Source of the DNA: Strigomonas culicis
Lineage: Eukaryota > Euglenozoa > Kinetoplastea > Trypanosomatida > Trypanosomatidae
Reading direction: 5' to 3'
Assembly: GCA_000482145.1 (NCBI GenBank)
Contig: AUXH01000018.1
Coordinates: forward strand, 1-64,000
Length of the DNA stretch: 64,000 bases
The notes under the pieces are model-generated. The model ran no database searches. It worked only from the letters and a program-made list of their open reading frames with translations, and was not told where the DNA came from. A program made the translations under genes and the position numbers. Shown piece by piece: positions 27,665 to 38,072 of the stretch (positions are counted from its first letter, which is position 1; every line of letters begins with the position of its first letter).

Positions 27665-30247
27665 TTACTCCTTTCTGCTCACGTAAATCAAGATGAGAAA
27701 ATTGCTCATCGCGGCGACCGCCGCCTTTCCTTCCGCTATGGTCTCGACACGGCGCAGCAGTGCACATGCAGTCTCGCGTACCGTCGCGGATGGGTGCGTC
27801 AGCTGCACGCCGACGGGGTCGAGGCCCCCGACCGCCTGGGGCATGCGCCGCAGGAAGAAGAGGATATTGCGGGGCTCCTCGAGCTCTCGTAAGATGGACT
27901 GCAGAACGGGCAGAACGCTGAGTGGGTCATCCCCCTTCGCACTGCGGCGCAGGGCCGCCGCCAGGAGGGTCAGGGAAGGGGGCTCCTGCTCGAACAGTAT
28001 CTGTGTGCCAATGCGCTCCGCCATGGACGTCACTTGACACTGGAGGCGCAGCGTCTGCATCACCGGCGTGTCGTGGGTCGCCGCGAGCGACGCCGGGCGC
28101 CTGAAGCTCGCCGACGACACGTAGTCGTACAGAAACAGCGTGTGTAGGCGCTCCTCAATCGTGAGACGGACAAAGCGGTTGCGTTCCTGCGCGGACATGC
28201 GCAGCGCGCGCGTGCGGTAAATGACCGCGACGAGGTCGTTGTACAACTGTTTCTCCTCGCCGGAGAGCTCACACGACCCGGCGAGGCCGGCGGCGAACGC
28301 AGGCAGGTTCGTGGCGAGTGCGGAGTAGAGCGACCGGCTCGTTGACTTGTGCTGCCGCTCGCCGGCGACCCGAATGGTCTTGTTGTCTAGGTCACACAAC
28401 AGGTCCCAGTGGATGACGTTTTCATTTTCAAACACGGGGTTGACCGTTCCCACAATGTAGCCGGGAACCTTAAGCATGCGCTCCACCAAGTTCACCGAGA
28501 TGTACGGGAACACCTTCTTCGTGAGGAACTGACAGTCGAGCATGTCGCCAATCAGGCCGAGGGCGAGTGCAGCCTCGCACGCGTCCGTGACCCTACCCTT
28601 GCGGGTCAGCACGACAATCTTCTTCTCGGTCAGCACGCCCTTGAGCAGCTGGATGAACGAAGGGCCAAAGAGCTCTATGAGGTTCTCCAGGTTGAAGTTC
28701 GAAAAGCTCAAGTCGTGCGAAGAGGGGGACGCCGGAATGCGCAGCCGGTGGAAGGTGCCGAAGGGCGAATCGCGGTAGTCCACGTACAGCTGCTGAGAGC
28801 CGCTATAGGTGCAGTACCGCAGCACCTCGCTCCTCAGGCGCGAGGTCTTGCTCATGGCCAGCGACACCGCAGCCGCGGCGTTGCTGATCGAGTGGAAGCA
28901 CAGCTTCAGCACCTGCTCCTGCTGCTGCAGCGCGTCGCCGTCGGTGCCGGGGATGTCAATGCAGTAGTAGGCCGCCTCGACCAGCAGAGGAAAGAAGGGC
29001 TCGAGCCACGCGAGCGACGGGCCCACCACGGCCACGCTCTTCGTCCTGCCGCCGCGCCGGACGGTGTTATCGCGCTTCGACACGACCGCACAGAGGCCGT
29101 ACAAGGGCGTGTGGTCCGCCGCGGCGTCCTCCTGCTGGGCGGACTGGAGGTCGGAGTCCTGCGTGTAGCAGTCCTCCGGCAGCTTCAGTCCGTGCGACGA
29201 GTAGTCGCTCTCGCCCCTCACGGTAGGCGTCATGCTCCTGGCGGGGGTGCCGGCCCCGCTGATCGCGACGCTGTGCGGCAGCGGGTTGTGCGGCCCCAGC
29301 GAGACCGCGTTCTTGGGGATCGGCGCCTCGTCGAAGTAGGGCACATCCGACGTGTCCAGCCGCTGCTGCTGGTCCGGCCCCGCCTCGGAGGACGTGGGCT
29401 CGGGCAGTGTGGCGGGCTTTGCCGGCGGCGCGAGCGCCGTGCCGTCCTCCCCACTGGTGGTCTCCGGCAGCGGGTCGAACGGTGGCATCTCCTCATACGC
29501 GGTGAGCGGCAGCAGCGGCGGCGTGTCCGGCTCCAGCGCCGCCGTCAGCGTCTCGACGAAGCTCCGGAAGTGCACGGTCAGCATCAGCAGACCCTCGCAG
29601 ACATTGTCGTGGTCGAGAATGACAAAGACGTAAACCGCCGGCTGCGACGCGCTGGCGCCGGTAGCGGCGCTGCTGCTCGGTACGCTGGCCGGGGAGTAGG
29701 CGTGCAGCTTGGTGGCAAACGGGGCCACCGAGCTGGGCAAGCTCGGCAGCGCCGTCACGTTGGCGGAGGTGGCCTCGAAGGGATCCACGAGGGAACGGTC
29801 CTTGTAGCGCAGCGACACGTTTGCGTTCTTGCGGTTCACCACGATCAGCTCCGCCGCGAGGGGCGCATCCCCCTCGGCCGCCTGCCGCAGCCACATGTTG
29901 CTGTCGATGCTACCGCCCTGCGGACAGAAACGATAGCAGGGAAAGCGGGAGAAGGGGGAGATCTTGGGGCGGTTGCACATGAATACGGTGCGGGCCGCCT
30001 CAATCTTTTCCGCACCATCCGGAAGCATGCAGTTCGCAAAGTACTCGCTATCGGCCATGACGTTGACAGACACGTTTTTCCGCACCGTCTTGTGCGTCCC
30101 GCCTTCGGGCACCACCACCGAGGACACGCTCTGCTTTGGGTACACGGTACGAACTGTCGCACCTAGGTCGATATCGAACTCGGACAGGATGAGACAAAGT
30201 GCTAAAGAGACATCCGAGGAGCTCTTTACAACGGAATTCGCCTTCAT
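27665..30247 (-). CDS. DENN-domain protein (AFI1/AVL9-like Rab/Arf regulator)
   Basis: 860 residues from the ATG at 30247. The N-terminus LILSEFDIDLGATVRTVYP, and later ANCMLPDGAEKI, match the longin-like uDENN module of AFI1/AVL9-type proteins. A long disordered insert (~245-370) follows. The core cDENN (~375-640) includes FGPSFIQLLKGVLTEKKIVVLTRKG (about 529-553) and NVIHWDLLCDLDNKTIRV. A dDENN-like helical end lies at ~640-715, and a helical C-terminus ends the protein. DENN proteins are mostly Rab GEFs or Arf effectors in secretion and polarity. The target GTPase is unknown. Confidence 0.8.
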   Translation of the reverse strand: MKANSVVKSSSDVSLALCLILSEFDIDLGATVRTVYPKQSVSSVVVPEGGTHKTVRKNVSVNVMADSEYFANCMLPDGAEKIEAARTVFMCNRPKISPFSRFPCYRFCPQGGSIDSNMWLRQAAEGDAPLAAELIVVNRKNANVSLRYKDRSLVDPFEATSANVTALPSLPSSVAPFATKLHAYSPASVPSSSAATGASASQPAVYVFVILDHDNVCEGLLMLTVHFRSFVETLTAALEPDTPPLLPLTAYEEMPPFDPLPETTSGEDGTALAPPAKPATLPEPTSSEAGPDQQQRLDTSDVPYFDEAPIPKNAVSLGPHNPLPHSVAISGAGTPARSMTPTVRGESDYSSHGLKLPEDCYTQDSDLQSAQQEDAAADHTPLYGLCAVVSKRDNTVRRGGRTKSVAVVGPSLAWLEPFFPLLVEAAYYCIDIPGTDGDALQQQEQVLKLCFHSISNAAAAVSLAMSKTSRLRSEVLRYCTYSGSQQLYVDYRDSPFGTFHRLRIPASPSSHDLSFSNFNLENLIELFGPSFIQLLKGVLTEKKIVVLTRKGRVTDACEAALALGLIGDMLDCQFLTKKVFPYISVNLVERMLKVPGYIVGTVNPVFENENVIHWDLLCDLDNKTIRVAGERQHKSTSRSLYSALATNLPAFAAGLAGSCELSGEEKQLYNDLVAVIYRTRALRMSAQERNRFVRLTIEERLHTLFLYDYVSSASFRRPASLAATHDTPVMQTLRLQCQVTSMAERIGTQILFEQEPPSLTLLAAALRRSAKGDDPLSVLPVLQSILRELEEPRNILFFLRRMPQAVGGLDPVGVQLTHPSATVRETACALLRRVETIAEGKAAVAAMSNFLILIYVSRKE

Positions 30248-30808
30248 CGTGACGGAAAAACAGCTAAAGGTGGGCTGTCTTATGTATGTAGAAGCACAAC
30301 ACCAGTTTTCCTTTTGGTATATTTCTTCTTTCTTTCTATGGAATACCAACACAAAATGAGTAAATCAAAACGTACTACACAGAAAGAGAGCGGGGAATAA
30401 AAAAAAACAATAATCGATACAAGTACAAAACATAGGCGGGTGGCTGGTATCACGTTTAAGGACACCAAAGACAGTTTATACATGTTGAGCTGTCTATTTT
30501 CGCAGTGTAGTGCAAAAGGAAAAAAAAAGAAAATATTGTAGTAACTCTTGGCAGTGCGCTCATTGATGCAGAGTGATTCTTATTAATTCTGGTTTTCGTT
30601 ATGATTGCATCGACTCTTGCCTAAGCAATTTGGATTGCGCCTTCCTCCGGTTACGTTACTTTATTAGAATCAAATTTAGTTATAAAGAATGTTAGTTTCA
30701 TGTGGTTGGCATCTTCTCTCTCTCTTTTTTTTTTTCTGAAAGAGCCGCTTCAGCAGACACACTGGATAGAGTAAGTCGCTAAGCAAATAGTACAACGGAC
30801 CGCGCGCG
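30248..30808. other. Spacer
   Basis: A+T-rich. Plus 30708-30740 is CT-rich then poly-T. No gene supported, although it is long enough for one. Confidence 0.5.
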
Positions 30809-32047
30809 TTAATGCATGGAGCCCTGGAACTTGGTCATCATCTCCATCACGTACGGGTCACCCATGTACTTCATGAAGGCACCGTAACCGTTCGCGCGCA
30901 CGTCTTCCATGATCTCACGCCCGCGCGGGTCCTTGAGCATGGACTGCTGAATCCCATCTAACTCCTCGCGCTTCATCTTGCCAAACGGGGTCGTCACGTT
31001 GCCCTCTGCGTCCGCCTCGCGCATCTGAGAGCCCAGGTTCGCCATCTGCATGGGGTCCATGCCGCTCTGGCCAAAGCGGCTGGCCATGTTGCCGACCATC
31101 TGGCTGAACTCGGGGTTCTGCATCATGCGCTGCGCCGTCTCCATGAACTGCGGGTTGTTCATCATGCTCGCCATGGCGCTCATGTCCGGCACGCCGCCGC
31201 CCATGCCGGGCATACCGGGCATACCGCCCATGCCGGGGAAGCCACCCATGCCAGGGAATCCGCCCGCACCGGCGCCGGCACCGCCAGCGGCGGTCAGCCC
31301 GCTGCTGCCGGCCTTCTCCTTGGCGCGCTCGAGGTCGTCCTTGTAGTTCTGGTTATCGGGATCGAGCTCGCACGCCTTGGCGAAGGCCTCGACGGAGCGG
31401 CCGTACTCCTCCTGGTAGAAGTAGGCGGTACCGAGACGGGAGTAGGGCTTGGAGTAGGACGGCTTGATCGCAATGGCGCGCTCGCAGTCGACCACGGCGT
31501 TCGCGTAGTCCTTCACGTGGGTGTGCGCTGCTGCGCGGTTGCCGAAGTAAATCGCGTTCTCGGGGTCTAGCTCGATTGCCTTGGTGTAGTACGCAATGGC
31601 CTGCTTGTACTTGGCCTGCGCCATGAACTCGTTGCCCTTGTTCTTGATCTCCTCGGCGGTGAGGCCCTCGTACGGGTTGTTGCGCTGGTTGAACTTCTCG
31701 CGGGCGCGCTCCATGAGCGTCGTGTACTCCTCGCTGCCCTTGGTGGCACTCTTAAAGTAGCCCTTCTTCTCCAGCAGTTCGACGAAGGCATTGAACTTGT
31801 CATCGTTCTCCGTGCCCTCCGTCTTCTCGGCGTGGCGCAGAGCGGTCTTGAACACCTCCAGGGCATCTACGCCAGAGTCGTAGGAGCCGCCCGTCCCGGC
31901 GGGATCCACGCCAAACACCTCGCCCAAGCCCTGGGCCAGCATCTGCACGTCCTCGTGACCCTTGACATCCACCTTACGGATCGTTTGGAGAAAGGCGAAG
32001 ACAAGCTTCTTGACGTCGTCGTTCAGAGGGATCGTTCGCTCAGACAT
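30809..32047 (-). CDS. SGT: Small glutamine-rich TPR co-chaperone
   Basis: 412 residues. An N-terminal dimerisation region (1-80) has an insert before the TPR domain. Three TPR motifs span 131-235 (NKGNEFMAQAKYKQAIAYYTKAIELDP, then NRAAAHTHVKDYANAVVDCERAIAI, then GTAYFYQEEYGRSVEAFAKACEL), with the basic carboxylate-clamp residues expected for Hsp70/Hsp90 EEVD tails. A Gly/Met/Pro-rich linker with GMGG repeats (255-287) leads to a Met/Gln-rich STI1-like C-terminus. SGT in Leishmania is a known Hsp70/Hsp90 co-chaperone. Two acceptor candidates lie upstream, 32065-32064 (16-nt leader) and 32104-32103. Confidence 0.95.
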   Translation of the reverse strand: MSERTIPLNDDVKKLVFAFLQTIRKVDVKGHEDVQMLAQGLGEVFGVDPAGTGGSYDSGVDALEVFKTALRHAEKTEGTENDDKFNAFVELLEKKGYFKSATKGSEEYTTLMERAREKFNQRNNPYEGLTAEEIKNKGNEFMAQAKYKQAIAYYTKAIELDPENAIYFGNRAAAHTHVKDYANAVVDCERAIAIKPSYSKPYSRLGTAYFYQEEYGRSVEAFAKACELDPDNQNYKDDLERAKEKAGSSGLTAAGGAGAGAGGFPGMGGFPGMGGMPGMPGMGGGVPDMSAMASMMNNPQFMETAQRMMQNPEFSQMVGNMASRFGQSGMDPMQMANLGSQMREADAEGNVTTPFGKMKREELDGIQQSMLKDPRGREIMEDVRANGYGAFMKYMGDPYVMEMMTKFQGSMH

Positions 32048-32392
32048 CCGAGTAGAATGTTAACTGAAATAATAATAAAAAATAATAATAGGATATGTAT
32101 GACTGAAACGAGTGTGAGAGAAAGAGATGAAGAGGAGAGTGAAGAGAGTGAAGAAGTACACTACATGACAGAGAAAGAACGGAAGCTAATAAAAAAGGAT
32201 ATCTTTCAAGAGAACATGTGTACAAACAGCATAGCAAAAGAGAGTGTAGAATGTGCGCATATGAATACACGTGTATGTAAAAAGGAATACGCCTTTAGTA
32301 GAATGACAACGACAACACAATACTGATCAAGGGCTCAAGCGCGCCCGTCAGCACCGCAGCCCGATTAGAGATGTTATGGACTTTACTGTGCA
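32048..32392. other. Spacer with two splice acceptor candidates
   Basis: The sense-strand CT tract at plus 32107-32155 precedes AGs at 32104-32103 and 32065-32064, both for SGT. Nothing else supported. Confidence 0.6.
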
Positions 32393-33073
32393 TTATGCGG
32401 AGTTCGTGCTCTCCATCTTTTTCTTCGCCATCGTGAATTTAAACTCCTCCGCATTGACGCCGTACTTGACTAGCACCTTGTCGAGTTCCGCTTCGCTCTG
32501 CACGCCGGAGATCTCCTTGTACATCTCCCCGGCGAGGGTCTTGGCTTGTTGGTCTAACACAAAGTTCTTCTGGATCTCCTTCTGTCGCACAAGCAGGTGT
32601 CGGCGGATGCGCTCGCCGTAGGTCGACCGCAGCTCCGGCCCCGAGCGCTTGAGGATGAAATTATCAAACCCGCCGTCGCGCTCCACCTGGAACATGGCCG
32701 CCTCCACCATGGGCACCTGCACCCAGTGATCGAGCACGTCGCTATAGTGGATGCCGGTCTTCACGTACGGGTACTTGAGCTGTCGGTAGACGTGCTGCAC
32801 TTGCCGCGACGTGCGCACCCGCTCGCGGACGCGCTCGTTCAGCCAGATGACGTCCATCTCCTGCGGCGCCTTGGGCAGGAAGGTGCGCGGGGACACGTCC
32901 GCCATGCGGTACAGCGCGTGGCGGTTCACGCGGTTGCACCACGCCGCCCACGGCGGCAGGCCCATGGACACGTAGCGGTTCACAAGACCCCGCGGGGGCC
33001 CGTGGGGCGCCCGCGCCGTCTCGGGGTTGACCGCGAAGGTGGAGAAGCAGAGCACTTCGCTTCGACGAAACAT
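32393..33073 (-). CDS. Mitochondrial ribosomal protein bL28m
   Basis: 226 residues with a short Ser/Arg/Phe N-terminus that may be a presequence. The central block RDGGFDNFILKRSGPELRSTYGERIRRHLL (~131-160) matches mitochondrial bL28, where a glycine-linked 'G(I/F)D.(Y/F)(L/I)LK' motif is followed by a basic helix. The large N-terminal extension is typical of kinetoplastid mitoribosomal proteins. Expected to be a large-subunit component. Confidence 0.75.
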   Translation of the reverse strand: MFRRSEVLCFSTFAVNPETARAPHGPPRGLVNRYVSMGLPPWAAWCNRVNRHALYRMADVSPRTFLPKAPQEMDVIWLNERVRERVRTSRQVQHVYRQLKYPYVKTGIHYSDVLDHWVQVPMVEAAMFQVERDGGFDNFILKRSGPELRSTYGERIRRHLLVRQKEIQKNFVLDQQAKTLAGEMYKEISGVQSEAELDKVLVKYGVNAEEFKFTMAKKKMESTNSA

Positions 33074-33450
33074 GCTGCCTTCAACAAGAGCTTCTATTTA
33101 GTTCACTACAGTAGGAAGAGGGAAGAGCACGCAGAGAGAGAGAAAACAAGTAGCAGTGGTGGTTCAAAAAGAACAACGAAAAAAAAAAAAGCAGATCGTA
33201 AAAGGTGGAGTAGAATCCGGAAAATCGGTTTTCGGTTGCTGTAATTGTTGGTATCTTTCTTTCAATCATTATTGTTTTCAAACCACTCAAATGATGATAT
33301 TCCTATGCATATGCGTCATATTAAGTTCATCGAGCGCAAAAAAGAACATTCAAGCTCTCAAATCCCTGCTTCACTGTTTTCTTGCTATATTAAAAAAAAA
33401 AGCACTCCAAGGAAAAAAATGAATGACAGTTGCACACTCCTTCTTTCCAC
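33074..33450. other. Spacer
   Basis: A+T-rich; sense CT tract at plus 33110-33145 for the bL28m gene. No further gene. Confidence 0.5.
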
Positions 33451-34025
<575 letters not shown>

Positions 34026-34361
34026 CTAGGCGGTAGGTAGCTTACCTTCAAGCGTGAGATTGGTGTGTGTGCCCTTAATGGTCAGCACATAGTCCTTCAC
34101 GGGGCTGTTCACATCCGGAAAGGGAGCAGTGAGCTTCGCCCCGTGGCCTTCCACTTCCACCGAGGTGATGGCACCGGTGAAGGTGCACGTATCCTCCGTC
34201 ACCAACTCTTGGGGGGCAACCCCTTCCTGCTTGGGCTCCAATGTGATCTTGAGCGTTTTCGTTCCCTTGTCATGGGGCAGGGCGTACACCACAACCAACG
34301 TGACGCGCTCGTCCGCGTGGTTGTGGATCTTGAGAGAGTAAACGTCGCGTGGGGGGAGCAT
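34026..34361 (-). CDS. Small beta-rich hypothetical protein (111 aa)
   Basis: From the ATG at 34361 the protein alternates hydrophobic and polar residues in strands (VYSLKIHNHADERVTLVVVYALP, KTLKITLEP, CTFTGAITSVEVEG, DYVLTIKGTHTNLTLEG). This suggests a single compact beta-sandwich, like immunoglobulin/VHL-beta or transthyretin-type folds. No family recognised. No signal peptide or membrane helix, so probably soluble and cytosolic. The 12 residues encoded further upstream in frame are hydrophobic leader sequence and are excluded. Confidence 0.75.
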   Translation of the reverse strand: MLPPRDVYSLKIHNHADERVTLVVVYALPHDKGTKTLKITLEPKQEGVAPQELVTEDTCTFTGAITSVEVEGHGAKLTAPFPDVNSPVKDYVLTIKGTHTNLTLEGKLPTA

Positions 34362-34735
34362 TGTGTGCGATAAGGAAAGGTGGAAAAGAGAGAACAAATA
34401 GCAATGTGGTAAACTGAATGAGGAAAGGAGGAAGAGAAGGAGGCAAACGAGAGAGGTAGAGAGAAAAAGGGAGAATTGACATGACCAGCTGAATCGAGTA
34501 AAGCATCTCGGAGACTGCCACAGCGTTCAACAATAGAACGAAGGTGGACACAAGTGGTGACAACAAGAGTGATGAACATCATGACATCCTGAAATGTGAT
34601 CACCTGGTGGCACACGCCCAGCCCTGCGGGCCTTGTTTTGAATTTTCAACACGCTACGTTAAACGCACTCGGACAGGTCCATCACCTCGTCCGCACCCTT
34701 TGTTATTATACCCTTTTTCTGTTTTCCTTGCGCCG
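34362..34735. other. Spacer
   Basis: CT-rich sense tract (plus 34371-34480) for the 111-aa gene. Plus 34590-34710 is unusually GC-balanced for a spacer and may be 3' UTR of the SOD-fold gene. No ORF with coding-type composition. Confidence 0.45.
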
Positions 34736-35542
34736 CTAATTCTTAGCCAGCGCCGCGGAGAAGTAACGATCCGCTAAAGTCCAGTTGTTCGTCTTGAAGT
34801 AGTTTCGCACATACAGCTCGAGTGCACTGGCGCCGGACTGCTGCACCAGCGGCGCGTAGTCGTACGCGTAGGCAGACGCGTGGAGGTTGAGGCCCAGAAG
34901 GGGGACGAGGCCGTTCCCGATGGGGCACGTGCCGTGCGGGAAGGCGAGTACGTCAAACGCCTTGCCGGTCCAGACCAGGTAGACCCAGCCGCAGCCGATC
35001 TGCTCGTTCAGCGCGGCCAGCAGAACCAGCCGCTGCACCTCCTGCAGCGCGTCGACGGTGCCGTTGTGGCCGTACTGCAGCTGCAGCTCCTCGCGCAGCA
35101 GCGGCGGCACACTCGTGCCCCACGGCCGCAGCGAGCGGTACCAGAAGCAGTAGTTGAAGTGCTCCGAGGCGGCCGCGTGCACGGCCGCCTGCGTGGCGTC
35201 AAACGAGCTCTTGCGGATCACCACCTCCAGCGGGTGCCCCTCTAACGCCGTGCCCAGGGTCAGCTCGTTGAGCCGCTCAACGGCGTCGCGGTGGAACACC
35301 TGCTGCATGTCGAACTGCGTCTTGGAGAGCAGCGGCGCGACGCCCGCCGCCACGTCGTAGTCCATGCGCGGGAGGAAGAAGAAGCCGCGCTCCTCTATTT
35401 CCTGGTCCGACTGGGCAGCCGCGTTCTCCGTGAGTCGGAAATTGCGTGTGGTCAAGTGGGGGCTAACCGCCGCCGCGCCTGCGGTGGGCACGGCCATCTT
35501 GGGAACATACTCCACAAAGAGTCTAGTGAGTGTACGGCGCAT
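34736..35542 (-). CDS. Superoxide-dismutase-fold protein without metal ligands (likely mitoribosomal)
   Basis: 268 residues with a mitochondrial-type N-terminus (MRRTLTRLFVEYVPK). The body aligns along the whole Fe/Mn-SOD fold: LNELTLGTALEGHPLEVVIR matches the N-terminal helical domain, HFNYCFWYRSLRP matches WNHTFYW.., GCGWVYLV matches GSGWxWLV, and LLGLNLHASAYAYDY matches LLxxDVWEHAYYxDY. In my alignment to E. coli FeSOD the four metal ligands (two His, Asp, His) are Met79, Tyr131, Asn219 and Ser223, so catalysis is excluded. SOD-fold proteins mS42/mS43 occur in mitoribosomes of other eukaryotes, which is the best functional guess. Confidence 0.75.
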   Translation of the reverse strand: MRRTLTRLFVEYVPKMAVPTAGAAAVSPHLTTRNFRLTENAAAQSDQEIEERGFFFLPRMDYDVAAGVAPLLSKTQFDMQQVFHRDAVERLNELTLGTALEGHPLEVVIRKSSFDATQAAVHAAASEHFNYCFWYRSLRPWGTSVPPLLREELQLQYGHNGTVDALQEVQRLVLLAALNEQIGCGWVYLVWTGKAFDVLAFPHGTCPIGNGLVPLLGLNLHASAYAYDYAPLVQQSGASALELYVRNYFKTNNWTLADRYFSAALAKN

Positions 35543-35905
35543 GGCGACTAGCTACACGTCTGTGATGAGCACGAGGCAGACACGCGTCTCTGGAAAACAA
35601 AAACCCAACGAGAGCACAAATGCGATGAGACTAAATACTAGTGAGATGGAAACGGAAACGAGAGGTAAAAGCGACGAATAGAAGGCAAACGAGCGGACAA
35701 GAATGGCATAGTTCTCATTCTGAGAGGTGAAATTAACGCACTAAGACCGGTATAATCATGACGAGTGACTTTCAAAAATGAAGCAGGACAAGAGCCGAAG
35801 AAGAAAAAGAACATCGTCTTGCAAGTACATTAATGATTTAAAAGAAAAAAGAATGTTAGTCGTGTGAAGCAGACGCAAAAGAAAGTGAGTAAATGAAAGA
35901 GCACC
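35543..35905. other. Spacer
   Basis: Leader of the SOD-fold gene, then A-rich sequence. No ORF supported. Confidence 0.45.
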
Positions 35906-37312
35906 TTACTCTTGTCGTAAGGATTGGCCATCCTGATAACCGTTCATGTGATAGAAAAGCGTATCCAGCGCATACGCGTCCGGTGGTGTCTGTGTGAGAA
36001 AGAGACTCGGTTCCAACATGGGCGATGGCAACAAGGAGAGCGGCTGTGTGGGCAGTGTGGGTAAAGAGCAAGGCAAGGAATACGGGACGCACCTGAACGG
36101 ATACGCCGCCGTCTCCTCCGATAGCATCGACGAATACAGCTCGTAGAACGACATGTGCTGAAGCATCGACGCATTCGGTGAGAGTGAGGTATTGCTGCTG
36201 GACGGGTGAGTGCTACCGTACGGCTCTAACGAAAGCGCGGAGGAAGTGATAGTGGAGGCCGTCTCCTGCTTCACGCCAGGCGCACGCGGCCCCTTCACAG
36301 CCTCGTTGCTCTTGGGCCCGCTCCCGGAGAGTCCGCTGCGGCCGTGGTAGCTGCTGTTCACCGTCAGCGGCGCCAATGCGCGCCGTTGGGACGGCACGCG
36401 CTCCGGTCGGTTCTCCTTTTCCGCGGAGAGATCCTCAGCGGGGCGCTGTCGCTCCGTACGTCCCATAATGCCGAGCGCCACCTGCGGATCCGGGGGCCTG
36501 GCGGCCTCCTCCGCTCTCCCCGAGTCGGCGATGGTCGCGGACGCGGTGCGGGGCAGCAGCACCTGCACAGGCGCCGCCCCGCCCGCAGCGGCGTCCGCCT
36601 CGTCCGAGAGCGGCGACACGGACGTCAGCGTGCCGCGCGACGCGCTGGGCCCGGTGCGCGCGTCCCGCTCCGCGTGGTGGTAGAGGCAGCGGGACCCGAA
36701 GGAGCAGGTGCCCGTGTCGCGGAACTGGCGACATATCTTTCCGTGCCGCCGCGCGCCCTCGCTCGACTGCGGCGACAGCCCGTATGCGCTGGAGGAGGAG
36801 GAGGGGGCGAGCGGGCGGCGCGGCGACGGGCTGCGCGGCCCGGCTCGGCCGCTCTCCGTGCGCGGTCCGCCCCGGAGCCGGTGATCGCGCAGCGCGGTCC
36901 ACCGCTCCGCAGCGCTCGGCCGCGCCTCGGGGGAGGTCTCGGTCGCGTGAGAGGCGCGTGCCGGCAGCGCGCTCGGCAGCGGGGATGCGGCAGACGGCGC
37001 CGCGACGGCGGCGGCGGGGGGAAGTGCCGGCGGCTCCGGTGGATCCACAGGAGGCAGCGCGCGCCGCCGCGAGGGGACGCTCTCGTTCGCAGTGAGCCGG
37101 CTGAGGACGGCTGCGACCTCGGGGTACAGGGCGTCCGCCGGGAAGAGACGCTGGCGCGGCAGCAGCTTCACCACGGCCGTGTAGTCGATGGCTGTGAAAG
37201 TGGATATGAGCTGTGCCGCTTCGATGAGCAACAGATACTTGCCAGGGATGCAGCGGTCTCTCATGAACGCGTTGAATGCGCTTTCGCTGGTGCCCCCTAA
37301 TGCTTCTGACAT
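35906..37312 (-). CDS. CCCH zinc-finger protein
   Basis: 468 residues from the ATG at 37312 (MSEALGGTSES). One zinc finger: Cys194, Cys203, Cys209, His213, spacing C-x8-C-x5-C-x3-H, the RNA-binding class common in kinetoplastid post-transcriptional regulators. Residues ~1-75 form a small helical N-terminal domain; Pro/Ala/Ser/Arg-rich low complexity flanks the finger; the C-terminus is Ser/Leu-rich. Likely regulates mRNA stability or translation; no target is implied. In-frame sequence beyond 37312 is A+T-rich UTR. Confidence 0.88.
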   Translation of the reverse strand: MSEALGGTSESAFNAFMRDRCIPGKYLLLIEAAQLISTFTAIDYTAVVKLLPRQRLFPADALYPEVAAVLSRLTANESVPSRRRALPPVDPPEPPALPPAAAVAAPSAASPLPSALPARASHATETSPEARPSAAERWTALRDHRLRGGPRTESGRAGPRSPSPRRPLAPSSSSSAYGLSPQSSEGARRHGKICRQFRDTGTCSFGSRCLYHHAERDARTGPSASRGTLTSVSPLSDEADAAAGGAAPVQVLLPRTASATIADSGRAEEAARPPDPQVALGIMGRTERQRPAEDLSAEKENRPERVPSQRRALAPLTVNSSYHGRSGLSGSGPKSNEAVKGPRAPGVKQETASTITSSALSLEPYGSTHPSSSNTSLSPNASMLQHMSFYELYSSMLSEETAAYPFRCVPYSLPCSLPTLPTQPLSLLPSPMLEPSLFLTQTPPDAYALDTLFYHMNGYQDGQSLRQE

Positions 37313-37634
37313 GTCGGTACGAGAAGGTGAGAGAAGAACGGTGAACAGGAGGTGTGCCTTTTTTTGCTGATGTCTTGCGAGAGCCAGATAAATAATACAA
37401 GAGAGCGGTTGTGTGAAGAACGTGGAATGGGAGAAGAGTGCCATGATGTCAGTGAAGAAGAAGCAGAACTGTATGCACACAATGTAGCAAATAAACATGC
37501 AGTAGACTGCAAAGAAGTAAAAGCAATTATATAAAAAAAAGATGGTGTAAGCATGACAGCGAAACAGCTTACGAAAGCAGAGAGGAGGAATACAAACTGG
37601 GACAAACAAAGAGGGAGTCCTCCTTTCCTTCTCT
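37313..37634. other. Spacer
   Basis: Leader of the zinc-finger gene with CT tract at plus 37317-37335. Nothing else supported. Confidence 0.45.
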
Positions 37635-38072
37635 CTATTCGAACGAAAACAAGCTTGAGCCTTTCACACAGCACGCATACTGCAGGTGCTGGAACAGACA
37701 GTAGAAGCCTGGCAGCGCGGTCAGTACAGAGGCGACGCCCACCGCCATGGCTCGCGACTTCTCCAAACAGAGCCACATGCAGCCGACGCTGATCCAGAAG
37801 AGGACAATGCTGAACCCTGCCAGAAAAAAGCCCAGTACAAACGAGCCCCAGGAGTTCCAGTAAATGCGCTGCACGCGACGTCGGGCCCGGTTCGGATCGC
37901 GGCGGTTCAGTAGTTGAAAAAATGAGTAGCCGGAGTACGAGGTAGAAGTGAAGAAACACGCCTCTTCCTCATCCGACTCCTCGGTATGCTTCTTTTTTCG
38001 CTTCTCCTCCGCTTCGAAACGCAGTCTCGTGCGGAAGTCCTCCAGCGACACACTGTTGATGGGTGCCTGCAT
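37635..38072 (-). CDS. TMEM230/TMEM134-family membrane protein
   Basis: 145 residues. The N-terminal ~85 residues are soluble and basic/acidic (EEKRKKKHTEESDEEE). Two transmembrane helices (about 75-97 and 105-127) are followed by LPGFYCLFQHLQYACCVKG, the conserved C-terminal LPGxY motif of the TMEM230/134 family. Family members act in vesicle traffic. Short C-terminus ends SLFSFE. Confidence 0.72.
   Translation of the reverse strand: MQAPINSVSLEDFRTRLRFEAEEKRKKKHTEESDEEEACFFTSTSYSGYSFFQLLNRRDPNRARRRVQRIYWNSWGSFVLGFFLAGFSIVLFWISVGCMWLCLEKSRAMAVGVASVLTALPGFYCLFQHLQYACCVKGSSLFSFE

Noticed and set aside
28409..30166. 585-codon plus-strand frame opposite the DENN gene
   Set aside because: Antisense shadow of GC-rich codons; no recognisable motif and no spliced-leader tract on plus.
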